Notes: a model not told the origin generated them from the sequence alone. DNA of 64,000 nucleotides from Cladopsammia gracilis (GCA_022457155.1 JAJGOT010000241.1:77501-141500); one strand, 5' to 3'. Positions 33,099 to 44,102 are shown, counted from the first letter of the stretch. A program made the numbers and translations.

Positions 33099-34590
33099 AG
33101 GGTGCTAATGGGGGTACCCAATTGTCAGTTAACTACTATTTTTTCGGCCAATTGTCAGTTAACAAGAGGCTACACTGGTAGCCTATACTCATGCGCTTGT
33201 ATAAGAAAGTTTTTTTTTTCTTTTTTAACTGGGTCACGCTGTCGGAAATCGGTTCATTTCAATATTTTCATTCATTGATCTTATCAAGTGATTTAGCTTG
33301 ACAAGTAGGAAATTACGTATATCAGTAAGGCTTTTAAATTTGCAAAGTTAAGATAAGGTTACTTTAAAGGCCATGAGAATGACCAGAGTGAATGCGTTTT
33401 CGGGATTGGACTTAGAACAGCCGCTTTACGAAAATTATTCGACATTAGATTCTCATACAAAAACCATAATTTCTCACCTGTCAAGATAGCTTCCAAAACC
33501 GGTAATAAGGATCGTCAGTATTAAAGATGTCTGTTTGATACAGGATCGTACACAGAGAGTATGGGAAGGAAAAAAATTCGAAACTCACTGATGCTTGTGT
33601 CCAATAAAATACGGTGTGTCCGCTTACTTTGGAGTCTGCTTAATACAGGTTTTAGTGTAATCAGAAATCTTACTCATTTAATCTAACACTGAAAAGGGCT
33701 CGTGTGGTCAAGCCCTGGGTCAACCCGCGTTCGCGTGCTAGGACAAAATGACGAAACAAAATACACACCATACTACCATCACTTGTCGCACTTCCCATTA
33801 GAAAAGGTAGCTCCATTTCCAACTGAGCCTTTGTAACAGCTTTCCCGTCGATCTTCTCTAATCGGAACAACTTTAAATCAAACTCACCGAGTCCAAACTT
33901 TCCGCTTATTGTTTGATTATATGTCCATTGAATTGTGCTTTGTCATGTCAAACGGTATGCGACTTATGTGTCATTCGAATGCCGATCCTTTCTCATCATC
34001 TCGATAAAAACTCAGAATAACTTTGACCACGCCACTCGACGCCATCACGGAGATCAAGGTCAACGCTCTACGACCCTGGTACCTTTCGCATATAATATCG
34101 GTTAATATGTCACCTGGTCACGCAGCGAGGCAGGTAAAAGTCACAAAATAGCTTTGCTGTTAGGAAAAAACTATGTTGCTTTTATTAACAACAACAATCG
34201 TTAATTTAGTATAATTAATAGAATGTCACTTCACTGTTACCGTATTTTCTCGATTAAACGCCGGGCCCCGAATAAACGCCGGGTATAATTAAGGAAGTTG
34301 TAAGTAAGCTCCTCAAACGTTTGTTTGTGGTATAATAAACTTAAGATTTAAGGGCAAGGTACAAGGCTGCCAAGAAAAACGAATAATAACCTTTTCTTAA
34401 AAAATGGCGGGCGAGAAAAAACTGCTGATACAAAGAAACGCCGGGTCCACAAGGCCAAGTTTGAATTAAACGCCGGGGGCATTTAATAGAGAAAATACGG
34501 TAACTTTTCATTTATCAGTAAACTACTACTATATTTTTGGGCAATTGTCAGTTAACTGTTAACCCCATCAGCACCCTCTTAAATGCACTG
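33099..34590. mobile_element. 1.5-kb element with inverted ends GAGGGTGCTAATGGGG
   Basis: The left end carries GAGGGTGCTAATGGGG followed by CAATTGTCAGTTAACT. The right end, reversed, reads GAGGGTGCTGATGGGG followed by the same CAGTTAACTGACAATTG word. The outer bases are CTAA on the left and TTAA on the right, which would suit a TTAA-targeting element with a mutated left copy. No transposase was found. A smaller MITE sits inside. Confidence 0.6.
34240..34500. mobile_element. 261-bp MITE, CCGTATTTTCTC ends, TA duplication
   Basis: It starts CCGTATTTTCTCGATTAAAC and ends in the inverted TTTAATAGAGAAAATACGG. ACGCCGGG words near both ends extend the symmetry. TA flanks both sides. It is nested in the 33099-34590 element. 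Confidence 0.75.
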
Positions 34591-37500
34591 GTATTCTGAA
34601 TTTCACTTTTGCCGGAACGCAATTGGCATGAAAACAAAACGGAAAAACTCGCGAGATAATAACGCCTTTTGTCACAACATTTCACCCACGACTGAAAAAC
34701 CTTAAACAAATACTGATGAAAAATGGAGTTTCGTTCAAAACCAACCATTCCTGAAAACTATTTACAAAACGCCGCCTAACGCATCATACAAGACGTAAAT
34801 CACTTAACGACACGACTCATAACAGCCAAACTTTGAAAGCTAATATAAATGCATCGTAACCGCAAAACCACAAAGCGGAGTCGGTGCAGGCCTGTCATGA
34901 ACCTCATTTCGATCTAAGGGAAACTAAAAAAGTGACCGCCAGGAGTGGTGCCCTGTTTATCCGCTCCAGACCCAATATTTTCTATACTAGTGTATCCAAA
35001 AGATAGTAACTGCTGCGGTATATTTGTTGTAATAATGCTGTTTTATCATCTCGCTGGTATTACGGAATTTTGTCTTTCGTTTTTTGAGGGGAAGCAAAGC
35101 AAATGTAACCGGGATGAATCGACGAAAATTCCAGCTGATAAGACTAATTTTGTTTTGTAATTCACGCATCAAGTTCCTGCAATGTCTGTAGAATATTGTT
35201 GAGTGAAGGACGCGTTGACCACGAGGAAGGTGCGAAAATTTAGGTTAATTACTGTGTTCGCGTCTCCCAAGCTCAGCTCAGGTTTCGCGTCCCCAAGCGC
35301 TCAGCTCAGTTCAGTCTCATCGACCGCTGTCGGAGTGATTTCAAAGTAAATTTGTCTTTTATTCCGTACAATCTTCGAAAATGTTTGCCATTCAACGGTC
35401 CTATCACCATGCCTCACAGTCCTCGCTCAACTCGTGGTAGTCTTCGACACTTCAGTTCCGATTTCGACTGGGACATGTTGGACCAAAATATTACAAATCT
35501 CGCAGCCAACAGCTTGAAGCAGCAAGCGAGGCTCTTGTTCGTAGCGCAGTGCATTCTGGCCCAAAATGTGTTCGTGGCGCAGTGAATTCTGGTAAAAAGC
35601 GATCAAATCGAGATTTTTCCTAGCTTATATTTTTTTCTCATATATTTCTTTTAAATCCTGATTATGTTGCTGCTCACTCGCTACGCTCGTTCCGCAGCAA
35701 TAAGTGCGTCCATAGCAGACGTGACCGAAAAATGACCACGTGATCACCATTTCCCCGCCATTTTTCACGTCAAAATATATAAAACAGCAGACTTGATACT
35801 TTAGCTAACTACAAAACTTTCCGTTTCATTATGCAAGAGTAGGAACAGCAAAATACCATAAATTTTGATTTTCGTTCTATTTTCGAATACTGCTGGAGAG
35901 TTGAAAAAGAAATGGCTGATGGCGCGATGTCTGCTAAACATAGCTCAAATTGTCCTGGCATGGGGAAAGGCAGCTCTAGAGAAATGACATGTTGTTACGG
36001 CCTCCTTCCATTAGATTCGGCAAATGTGAAGTTCAATGTTTGAATCGGGCCTTACTTTAAAGAATATTAAAGATTCAGTCACCATTTGTTGTGTCAATTG
36101 ATATTTTGATAATTAATATTAATGTCTCATCTGATCAGATATAAAGTCATTGCACGTGACGTATTATCGATGTGGGCTTTTAATTGTTTTAAAATTGCGG
36201 CAATCTATTGTATTTGATTTAGAAAGTCTTTTCAATTGTCAAATATCCCAACAGAAAATAGACAATGAATAACTGAAAATGCACTGTGTAAATTGAACCA
36301 ACAACACATTTTCATCGTCAATTAGCTAGCAAGGCGGGAAAAGTCTTTCACTTTCACTTCCCTAACATCAAAATTATTAACATTCACACTCGTGATTCTT
36401 TGTTACTCATAACTTTTTTTGACTTGCACCAACACGAATTTTCAAACCAAGTTCTCTCAATCTTCTCTATCCTGCCAATAACCATATCCAGTTGACTACT
36501 GCGCCTCGCATTTTCTACATAATGTCTGATTCTACAACGCCATCTTTACCATATTTATTTTATATTTATTTTAGATTCTTCTTTTTTTGACCTCATGTTT
36601 CAACGCATTAACGAGATGGCTTTAAGAGCCCTTTGATTCATTGAAATATGTTTACTATAAACATGTTTCGATGGTGGTGTGAACACAGCATTAGACAGTG
36701 GCTTGATACAAAATACAAAAAAATTAATCATGATTTTTGTTGTCTATGCTGCATATGATTTCTTGACACTGATTACAGTAAACATGCATCGTTTAACTAT
36801 TAGGGTCAGTTTAGACCACAGTTTTGTTGAACGATTCTAAACTTTGTAAAAATAACCAGCCCTTACTGTTCACACAAACTGAACTGACCACCCTGGATTT
36901 CATAATTGGGAGCTTTTGAGCTCCTTATAATTTTTCTTATGAAGAACCAGGATTCTCATTAAGTGTCGGCAACCGGCTAAAAAACCAGCTACTTCGAATT
37001 TTGAGCCGCCTACTTTTCAGTGAAAAGGCTTAATATGTGTTAAACAAACTTGAATGTACAGTGAAAGTTGTACGTAAAACCAATGAACAGACAGGTTTCT
37101 CATAATCCCTCAGTTGAGGGCTTTATGAAAAATGTCTTGCCAAAAATGCATGAAATGGCAATTCTGAGCATCTAGATTTTCAAATTTTCCTGGGGGGGCA
37201 TGCCCCCAGACCACCCTAGAAATTGGCGTGCCTTCAGCACTCAATTGCTTAGCCGCCTACTATTATATCTCAACCGTCTACTCTAAAACTTAGTGAGAAC
37301 CCTGAGAACAAACAGGCTTGTGCAATGTTAATAAATACATTCCACATGAAATGTCCATTGTAAATAAATATTTATTTCTCACAAGTCATTAAATTTTACT
37401 GATGTTAAGTGGCCAAGTAACTGTGGATTCTCTTGCTTGAGTCACATTTGTCCTAAGAATAACAGCAACACAATTATTTATTGTTAACAATTTATAGCAC

Positions 37501-37610
37501 AAATATACATGTATCAAGAGGGCATTAATTTCTTTAATCTGCTTAAGGCACAGAAACTCAAACATTTAACAAAATCATGTCACTGACTTGCTTTTAATTT
37601 TCAACCTCAT
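34591..37610. other. Non-coding DNA
   Basis: No gene is supported. A 77-aa open frame at 35352-35585 has no recognisable domain. A GGGGGGCATGCCCCC palindrome at about 37194-37208 and a GAACCAGGATTCTCATTAAG stretch near 36944 look like parts of dispersed repeats. Confidence 0.4.
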
Positions 37611-37828
37611 AGGGGCCACTCAAAATGGTACAGAGACCCAAAGATCTGGCAAAATGCCGCCACTCGTAAACTGTACCAAGCATTAAGATCTCACATGAAA
37701 AGCCTAGAAAACTAAAGCTCTCAATTTTAAACTTCAAAAAAATTTATAAAGCCAAAATCATTTTTAAATCTGAAATTTCATGTGGCCACTCAAAATGGTA
37801 CAGAGACTCAAAGATCTGGCAAAATGCC
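37611..37828 (+). repeat. 170-bp satellite, left fragment
   Basis: GGCCACTCAAAATGGTACAG recurs at 37614 and 37784, giving a 170-bp period. The array is cut by the Polinton at 37828/37829 and resumes at 60226. Confidence 0.85.
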
Positions 37829-38098
37829 AGTAGTTGAAATTAACCACTTCTAAGACATTCTCAATTATCCCCCGTTTTTATCACAACTCATTTTCTGCTG
37901 ATTTCGGCAAGTGGGGCAAAAATTATCATAAGTGACAATCCAGCAGAATCGTGACGATTCTGATGAATTTGGCAGATGAGAGAAAATTCTGATTTGTGTG
38001 AAAAATGGGGGAACTTGACGAATTTTTTGGAATTTCTTGGAACTGTTAAAACTGGGGGATAATTGAGAATGTATTAGAAGTGGTTAATTTCAACTACT
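37829..38098 (+). repeat. Polinton left terminal repeat (270 bp)
   Basis: The first 45 bases, from AGTAGTTGAAATTAACC to ATTATCCCCC, are repeated inverted at its own right end (GGGGGATAAT...CAACTACT) with one mismatch. The inside has AGAATCGTGACGATTCT. It is followed by GACTGCTAAAAT, whose exact complement precedes the right terminal repeat. Confidence 0.9.
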
Positions 38099-38152
38099 GA
38101 CTGCTAAAATTCAGCAGAAAAAAAATCAGGGGTCAACTCTGGAAAACGCTCT

Positions 38153-39780
38153 TCACGAGCAGACATTTTTCTCCAGTCTCCAATGCCCCAAAGCCAGCGT
38201 GTCAATTCCATTTTCCTGAATCACTCTTTTGTCATCATTGGCGGATAACGCAATTTTGGTCATGTTTTCCGTGAACAAATGGTGGTCCCTGCGTGTAAGT
38301 TGCGCCTGGGGAAGTGGTCACAAATTCGACTCAATCACCTCATCCAGTTTCGATGTGACTGGTTTGAACATTTTTTCAAGCCCGATTTGACTTGTCGTTT
38401 CTGCGTTCTCCTCAATCAGGAGAGAATACAGTTTCGGTCTCAGGGCGACAAATTCTTTCAGAATTGCACCCTTGCATTCATCTTTCATCAGCCCAATCTT
38501 TTTATTGTTATTTGTGTCAAACCACTTTGGCACATCCTCCGCAATATCCGCAAAGAAATCTTCTGTTTCAATCTCCAGCACCAAAGAATCTGTGTCGGTA
38601 TATAGGACAGAACAATTTTCCCACTTTTTCTTCACATATCCATAATGGAAATTATACATCAAAGTTTTGGACAAATCCAAGATTGACATCCCAGCAAAGA
38701 TGGGCTTATTCATGACCACTCGCGTTTTCCTCATCTTGACCTGCAATCAGGCATTCATCGAAAATCTTCACGTCTGCGAAGTTGGGCTTGTTAATCAATT
38801 TTTCTGCCCTTTCAACATCTTTCACCAGTTCAATCGAAACTCGTTTTCTCAATTTTTCCATGGTTTTCCCAAACACTGAATTGTTCATCAGCTTGAAGAA
38901 TTCTTTTTCAAATTCATTTTGTCCCTTAGCTCTCAGCGCTGTGTTTTTGTCAATGTAACATTTCATGAAAGGCTCCTCTTTGAATGATATTCCTCGCCTG
39001 ATTGTTTTCAGTTTCATTCCCAGGGAAAGGTAAAGTTGCAGATTTTTCCCATGCAACACCATGCCTTCTTTGTCCCTCAGATTTTGAGTCAACTTTTCCA
39101 CTCCACCCAGCTTCAATTTTTCTGGAGCCAGGGGAAAATCATTATGGTCGTCATGCAGTTCTTTGGGATAAATGAGATCAACTTCAAGAATGCAACCTTG
39201 ACCTGCGGCATTCACAAAGTTTTCCCAGTTTTACAAATCAGCTGCGCTCATCCATTGGAATTCTCCAACTGGAAGAGGCTGTGACATTGCCCACCCATAA
39301 AGGTTGTTTGCGTCCAAATAAACTAGAAAACGCGAAGTTTCCTTCGAGTTGAAATTCTTCAAATACTTATTGTTTGCTTTCGCAAATCGCTTGAATGCAT
39401 TTACGTTTCCCCCTCTGATTCCTTTTTCAATCATCAACAGCTGATCCACATCCTTCAGAAGTTTCAATTTCACGCCGGTCATTTTCAACATTGCATCCCA
39501 AGCCATTCCGGGGGCAGTGAAGAAGTGAGCTGGATCCAGTTCATAGTTTTCTTCACAAAGTTTTCTGAAACTTTCCATGACATCTGCAAGCAGCAACACA
39601 TCCGTTTTCAAATAAAGATCGTGATATTCTCCCATGCTATATTCGTGACGGTTATCATGAACGTATTACCCTCCCATGTTTTTCACTTCAAATTCTTTCC
39701 AGACTTTCTCAATCAGATTTTCCCCCCAGATTTCAGCGGAATATTTTTTCCCCCAGAATTCCACAGAATTTACTAAATCT
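38153..39780 (-). pseudogene. polB: Protein-primed DNA polymerase B, truncated and broken
   Basis: Family-B polymerase pieces appear in order on minus. The YHDLYLKTDVLLLADV exonuclease motif and YLDANNLYGWAMSQ (motif A) are in 39231-39635. FFKLMNNSVFGKTMEKL (motif B) is in 38706-39215. LYTDTDSLVLEI (motif C) and the downstream EFVALRPKLYS are in 38318-38746. The tail LFTENMTKIALSANDDKR is at about 38170-38280. The pieces are in different frames and need several indels. A 42-bp insertion with a TAA, bounded by ATGGGA repeats, lies just before YHDLY. The N-terminal half, including the first exonuclease motifs, is missing, because the neighbouring gene starts at 39821. A 97-bp patch from another gene sits in the C-terminal part. 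It cannot make an active polymerase. Confidence 0.9.
38299..38395 (-). other. 97-bp inverted copy of the PPxY gene inside polB
   Basis: This stretch is the reverse complement of 44208-44304 (residues SQIGLEKMFKPVTSKLDEV and on) with about five differences. One difference makes a stop. It lies between the RPKLYS and DHHLFTEN parts of the polymerase, replacing or interrupting coding sequence there. Confidence 0.85.
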
Positions 39781-39820
39781 TTTTGTCAAAAAAAGTTGAC
39801 AAAAAGTGCCAACCACTAAA

Positions 39821-41018
39821 ATGTGGTTGCTAGTTTCATTTGGAAGAATTGTTGGAGAGCCTTTCAAATCCGAGGCAGATATTGCCAGGAAGTTGAGCTT
39901 TTCCAGACAATATCTGAATAGACAACTCAAGAAAGGAAAAAATCATTTCAAGCTCAAGGGAATGCCAGTTATGGTCGTGCGACGAATGGAATTTGCCGCA
40001 GAGGGAAAAGAATTTGAAACCAAAAATCAGATGGCTGATGCGCTTGGAGTTCCTCGCGCCGCTGTCACGCGCGCTCTCAAAAACTCCGCAACTGGCTTCG
40101 TTCGAACAAAAACAGGAAAAGAAGTGATGGTTGCACAGATTGAAGGTTCAATTGTCACTGCTTGGCCCAGACCTCTTCCTGCAATCCGCGTCATTTCAGA
40201 ACTTGGTGGACCTCAAGAATTTTCTTCCATGGCCGCGGCAGCGCGAGAATTGGGGATTGATCCAAAAACGATTCCAAATGCCCTCCGAAGCGGAAGAGAT
40301 TCATTCACCAGAAAATTCGATGGGACGCAATTCAAACTTGAGATTCCTGGGGAAAAAATCACACCTCAGAAACAGTTCAATCAAGAACTGACAAAGTTGA
40401 AAAATGCGTGCTTGGCGGCAGTGGCGGAAGACAATCAGGAAAAAAGTGGAAGAGGTTGCGGAGCAAATCGAAGAACTCAAAGTTTTCCCCAGAGCCCAAC
40501 CTGCTCGATTCGGAAAACCAAAAGACGCGATGGAAGATTATATGAACGAAACGCGAGCTTTTGACCGCGAAGAGCATGTCATTGAAGATGAGCAAAAAAT
40601 GGCAGCTTGGGCGGAGGAAAATGAAAATGCGGTTCCCCCTCCTGAGGAAGAAGAGGAGCTCCCCCCAGGCATAAGAAATCCATTCGGCCTCTATTTTGGG
40701 GTATACTCCCACAAAGACGAGCCGATGAGCGCGGAAGATGATTTTTTAAAGAATAAGCATCTCATCATTCCAAGGCGGTATCGGGCAAAAGGATGTGGTG
40801 AAGAAGCAAGCGTTGCGCGAGTCTTGGTGGTCGATGAGAAGTTTAAATCTGTGATCTGTGAGGTAACAGAGTATTGGGACTTGGAGTACGCATTTCCCTG
40901 CCCTGCTCCAACGCAAGAAGTCTGGGAAAGCGACCCTCACTTGGGGGTCTTTCCCATGAAAGTTAAGGAGCTTGATGGAGGATGGTGTTGGCGAGTAAAA
41001 TTAATCAAGGATGAATGA
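39821..41018 (+). pseudogene. Protein with three NUMOD/HTH-like repeats, frameshifted
   Basis: The start is the ATG at 39821 (MWLLVSFGRIVGEPF). The first 200 residues contain three similar units of about 45-60 aa: SEADIARKLSFSRQYLNRQL, KNQMADALGVPRAAVTRAL and MAAAARELGIDPKTIPNAL. Each is followed by F...G...V or L, as in NUMOD1-like DNA-binding repeats. At a run of six A (40440-40445) the frame jumps. The rest (KVEEVAEQIEELKVFPRAQPAR to the stop at 41018) continues in another frame with an acidic middle and a Trp/Cys-containing end. Joined, it would be about 400 aa. The first frame ends at 40564. The function is unknown; a regulator or DNA-binding protein is plausible. Confidence 0.65.
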
Positions 41019-41022
41019 TTTT

Positions 41023-41595
41023 TCATTTCCCAGAAATGAAAAACTGCTCACTCCCAGCTCGCAACGGCTCCCTTCGGTCGCTTCGCTCACTCAAATCGAC
41101 TTTCCCATTCTTTCTCAAACCGCTCCAAATCCAACCCCAAATCAACACAATCCCATCAATCGCTTCCATTGCGGGGAGGAATTCATCCCTGTCGAATTTT
41201 CCTCCCCGCAAAGCGAAGCGCGAATCACTCAATGTTTTTTCATAGGTGGTGAAAGCAAATTTCGCCATCTCAATTTTGCTTTTCAGGTTCTTCATTTCAT
41301 TGAAGGTTTTGACGACCAATCCCAATCCTGAAATCACTCCCATCACGATTGGATTGAGAGTTGCTCCCCCAGCAATCGTCCCGATTGCAACCAAACCGGA
41401 AGAGGTCAAATTCATGAGCAGATTCATTTTCTTGAATCGGCCATGCGCTTGTTTCAAGCACCAGAATCTTTTGTGATAAAATCGAAAAAGTTTTTTGATC
41501 TCTTCCAGTTCTTCTTCCCGAATTGCGGGGTCTATGTGATTGAAAGCAAAGATGCTTTGTTTTCTCGTTTTTTCAGGGGAGAAATCATTTTTCAA
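41023..41595 (-). CDS. Protein with hydrophobic central helix
   Basis: About 190 aa. A charged N-terminal half precedes a hydrophobic Gly-rich segment (LVAIGTIAGGATLNPIVMGV, then ISGLGLVV). A second hydrophobic patch near the C-terminus reads GIVLIWGWIWSGL. The frame has no ATG at its 5' end; the nearest ATG (41587) is in another frame, with a run of six A between. The start is therefore uncertain and may have shifted. Similar membrane-type proteins occur in Polintons, but I cannot name this one. Confidence 0.55.
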   Translation of the reverse strand: MKNDFSPEKTRKQSIFAFNHIDPAIREEELEEIKKLFRFYHKRFWCLKQAHGRFKKMNLLMNLTSSGLVAIGTIAGGATLNPIVMGVISGLGLVVKTFNEMKNLKSKIEMAKFAFTTYEKTLSDSRFALRGGKFDRDEFLPAMEAIDGIVLIWGWIWSGLRKNGKVDLSERSDRREPLRAGSEQFFISGK

Positions 41596-42013
41596 TCAGA
41601 ATTGTCGCTTTTGCTCTTTGAATGGCATTTCCATCCGAGAGAGCCAAAAAGAAAGCTTCTTCCTTCCCTACATTTTGATTGAAGGTGAACTGCAGTGAAC
41701 CAAATGAATTGGTGGAAGGATTGACTGCGTTCCGAGTGATGCGATCTCCTTGAACAACACTTGTCATGATGATGGTTGATCCACTCACTGGGTTGGGACC
41801 GCGTTGAAGAATGAAAACCGTGACATCCAAAATCCGGAAGTCAGATCCAAATTGTTGCCAATAATTTGTTTCATCTTCCTCTTCATTTGGGAAGATCAAA
41901 CAATCATTGTGTTTTCCTTTCTCAAATCTTGCAAAAATGAAGTGTTTTGAGGGGCGAAGCGGCAAATTCAACACTGCGTTGCCATTCAAATCCAAGTCAG
42001 TCTCCATGACCAT
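41585..42013 (-). CDS. Fibre-associated or capsid-accessory protein, unknown
   Basis: 142 aa from the ATG at 42013. It is rich in beta-type segments (LRPSKHFIFARFEKG, DFRILDVTVFILQRG, GSLQFTFNQNVGKEEAFFLA). It directly follows the fibre-like gene on the same strand. The same frame is open upstream to the likely native fibre stop near 42067, so the start could be farther upstream. No known domain was recognised. A structural role is inferred from position and composition. Confidence 0.5.
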   Translation of the reverse strand: MVMETDLDLNGNAVLNLPLRPSKHFIFARFEKGKHNDCLIFPNEEEDETNYWQQFGSDFRILDVTVFILQRGPNPVSGSTIIMTSVVQGDRITRNAVNPSTNSFGSLQFTFNQNVGKEEAFFLALSDGNAIQRAKATILIEK

Positions 42014-42062
42014 CACTCCGCTTTCAAAAACGAAAGGGGAATCGAAGACGCTGCTTTCAACA

Positions 42063-43403
42063 TCAGGTTAAGAACCAGCAACGCCATATATGATCAACTT
42101 TGCGGGTCCTTCTGCAGCTGAACTCGGCAGTTCCCCGCCACTTCAGATCCAGGAAAATAAATTCAGGTGGAGTGATCTCCCATTTATGCATGTGGATGAT
42201 GGATCTGGCATAAGTCGAAAACTTCTTTGTTGATTGTTGATTGATATTGAAGCTTGTGCTCACAACGTCAACGCTCACGCCATCCATTGACGCGGGGAAG
42301 AATTCAATGCAAATCGTGTATTCGCCGTCTGGTAATTTGAACATATTGAATCCAAGTCTCCCAGAGTATTCATTGAAATGATCTTTGGTTATTTTCAAGT
42401 CATACGCCTTCTTGTTGAAAAGATGCGGCGAATCTGGAAAATCACTGATTGCCGTTACTGTCATATTATGTTCAGAGCTGGATTCATCCACATTTTCCAT
42501 CAGATAGCGGAATGCGTCCTTTGGGTGAGAGGTTGACGTGATATGCGATTCATTTACGTATTGTTTGAGCTTCTCTTCTAATTCTATCGTGTGGACTACC
42601 ACACCTCCTATCTTGTTATCCACATAAGATTTTGGCGTGGGTTGATGCTTCAGAGTTGGCGCTGCAATATTGTTGATTTGTTGTGAGTTCATATCCAGGT
42701 TTCCAGTCATTGTTCCACCTTCCAACGAAAGCTTTTTCGCGGATTGGGCATCCACATATCGCATGTTTGCGCCTTGGTCGGCAACTTCGGGATCTTTCAC
42801 GTTAAAAATGGTGTGATTTCCCATATCCAAAGCCGTCTCCATTGGAAACGTCTCTTTGCGGGATACGAAGACATTCTTGACGTCATTATAAGAAACCAGG
42901 TTGTTATAATTGGCTCCCAAATCATGATACGTCTGCTGTTTTGAGTTTTTCACGTTGAAAAGTTCTTTTAAATCCAGGTCCTTCGTGACTTCTTGAGTGT
43001 GAGCCGGAGCATCAGGGTGAAATTTCTTCAATGTGATCATATTCACCGCTGACAAATCCTGGTTTTCATCAGTGTCCAGATGGACGATCAGTTTGCGATT
43101 CATTTCTATTTCTCCGGGGTTGATGAGTTTTTGTCCCCTGAGATCAAGATCCCCAGTCATATGCGAGGAACCATCAACCTGAAGTGAATCTGCCCGCAAT
43201 TGCGTTGCAAGCGTGTCAACTTGATGCTTTGTGATTGCATCCGAATTCACCGTTCCTTCAGCGACATTGGTCATTTTTTTGTTTTGAAGATCGAAGTCTC
43301 CTGAAGGCGTCAGCTTGAAACCAACGCCTGGCAGTCCATCTTTTCCATCTCGTCCTCCCTGGAAGTTGCTTGTTTCAGAAAGCAGTCCATTTGAATAGCT
43401 CAT
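42063..43403 (-). CDS. Fibre-like protein with collagen-like N-terminus and phage-tail-type repeats
   Basis: 446 aa from the ATG at 43403, which follows the ATPase stop as TAAAATG. An N-terminal GGRDGKDGLPGVG resembles a short collagen-like tract. Then come repeats of the tail-fibre kind: MTGDLDLRGQKLINPG, MTGNLDMNSQQINNIAAP and MRYVDAQSAKKL. The C-terminal third looks like a beta-rich head domain. Such proteins are receptor-binding or spike candidates in Polinton-like viruses. A frame change at a run of four G (42133-42136 on plus) appears to have replaced the last ~20 residues. In the other frame the natural-looking end stops near 42067. Confidence 0.75.
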   Translation of the reverse strand: MSYSNGLLSETSNFQGGRDGKDGLPGVGFKLTPSGDFDLQNKKMTNVAEGTVNSDAITKHQVDTLATQLRADSLQVDGSSHMTGDLDLRGQKLINPGEIEMNRKLIVHLDTDENQDLSAVNMITLKKFHPDAPAHTQEVTKDLDLKELFNVKNSKQQTYHDLGANYNNLVSYNDVKNVFVSRKETFPMETALDMGNHTIFNVKDPEVADQGANMRYVDAQSAKKLSLEGGTMTGNLDMNSQQINNIAAPTLKHQPTPKSYVDNKIGGVVVHTIELEEKLKQYVNESHITSTSHPKDAFRYLMENVDESSSEHNMTVTAISDFPDSPHLFNKKAYDLKITKDHFNEYSGRLGFNMFKLPDGEYTICIEFFPASMDGVSVDVVSTSFNINQQSTKKFSTYARSIIHMHKWEITPPEFIFLDLKWRGTAEFSCRRTRKVDHIWRCWFLT

Positions 43404-43404
43404 T

Positions 43405-44052
43405 TTAAATGCTTTCATCAAAGTTTTTGGCAATGAATTTCCTCGGTTTATCCACATACAGGAAAGAGAAGGGCTGCGCCGCTGCTTTCCGATAATCTTC
43501 TTTGCTGACATTATTTTCCCTGCAGATCGCCGCAATTTCTTTGTTGCTTGGGAATTCAAAGATGCAAAAATGCGAACAATTCAGGCGGATATCTTTTGGT
43601 GTTCCGAAATAACTTTGCGAAAGATAAATCACAGAGCAATTGCGGTGTCTGCTCTGAATGAAATAATCAATCAATGGTTTTTGATTCTTTTCGGAAACAA
43701 AATCATCGAAAACAACCAGCTTTTGATTCTCCCCTGTCAATTCTGAAACTGGGATGATTTCATCCGGGGATGCTTCCACGACGTCATACCCAGCTTCTTT
43801 GCTGATTGGGCGAAACGTTTTCAGCAGATGCTGATATTTGGATTGGTCAAGATTTTTCGCATAGAGGAAAATTTTATCGTAGAAGAGCAGGCGGAAAATC
43901 ATATCCAGGAGAACATTTGTTTTCCCCGATCCTGAAGGGCCACAGATCAACATTCTGAAAGTTCGATCCGGCATGAAAGGGTGAAGTTGTTTGAAATTTG
44001 TGATTGGGTCCTGGCAATCATAATTTGGGATTTTTATTTTATTGATGAACAT
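43405..44052 (-). CDS. FtsK/HerA-type genome packaging ATPase
   Basis: 215 aa, intact. It has Walker A GPSGSGKT (residues 38-45), Walker B KLVVFDD (111-117) and a sensor-like VIYLSQS (141-147). It matches the A32-like packaging ATPases of Polintons, adenovirus-like and giant viruses in length and motif order. It would drive DNA into capsids. It is transcribed with the downstream fibre gene and diverges from the PPxY gene at 44103, with only 50 bp between the two start codons, so a bidirectional promoter probably lies there. Confidence 0.93.
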   Translation of the reverse strand: MFINKIKIPNYDCQDPITNFKQLHPFMPDRTFRMLICGPSGSGKTNVLLDMIFRLLFYDKIFLYAKNLDQSKYQHLLKTFRPISKEAGYDVVEASPDEIIPVSELTGENQKLVVFDDFVSEKNQKPLIDYFIQSRHRNCSVIYLSQSYFGTPKDIRLNCSHFCIFEFPSNKEIAAICRENNVSKEDYRKAAAQPFSFLYVDKPRKFIAKNFDESI

Positions 44053-44102
44053 TATGTTCTACATCATATTCTTCTCCCAAATTTGTGTTTCTGGGATATA
44101 AA
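44053..44102. promoter_or_regulatory. Short divergent intergenic region
   Basis: Only 50 bp separate the start codons of the minus-strand ATPase and the plus-strand PPxY gene. GGGATATAAAATG is close to the plus start. Promoter function is inferred from the divergent layout. Confidence 0.45.

Noticed and set aside
29012..36690. A 7.7-kb element bounded by inverted TGTGTTCACACCA and ATCTCGTTAATGCG words
   Set aside because: Only short words match, the interior holds other elements, and no duplication is visible; kept as a weak note only.
37829..38098. Direct 270-bp repeats read as LTRs of a retroelement
   Set aside because: They lack TG...CA ends, a primer-binding site and a polypurine tract; they have 45-bp inverted ends, and the enclosed genes are Polinton-type with a 6-bp duplication.
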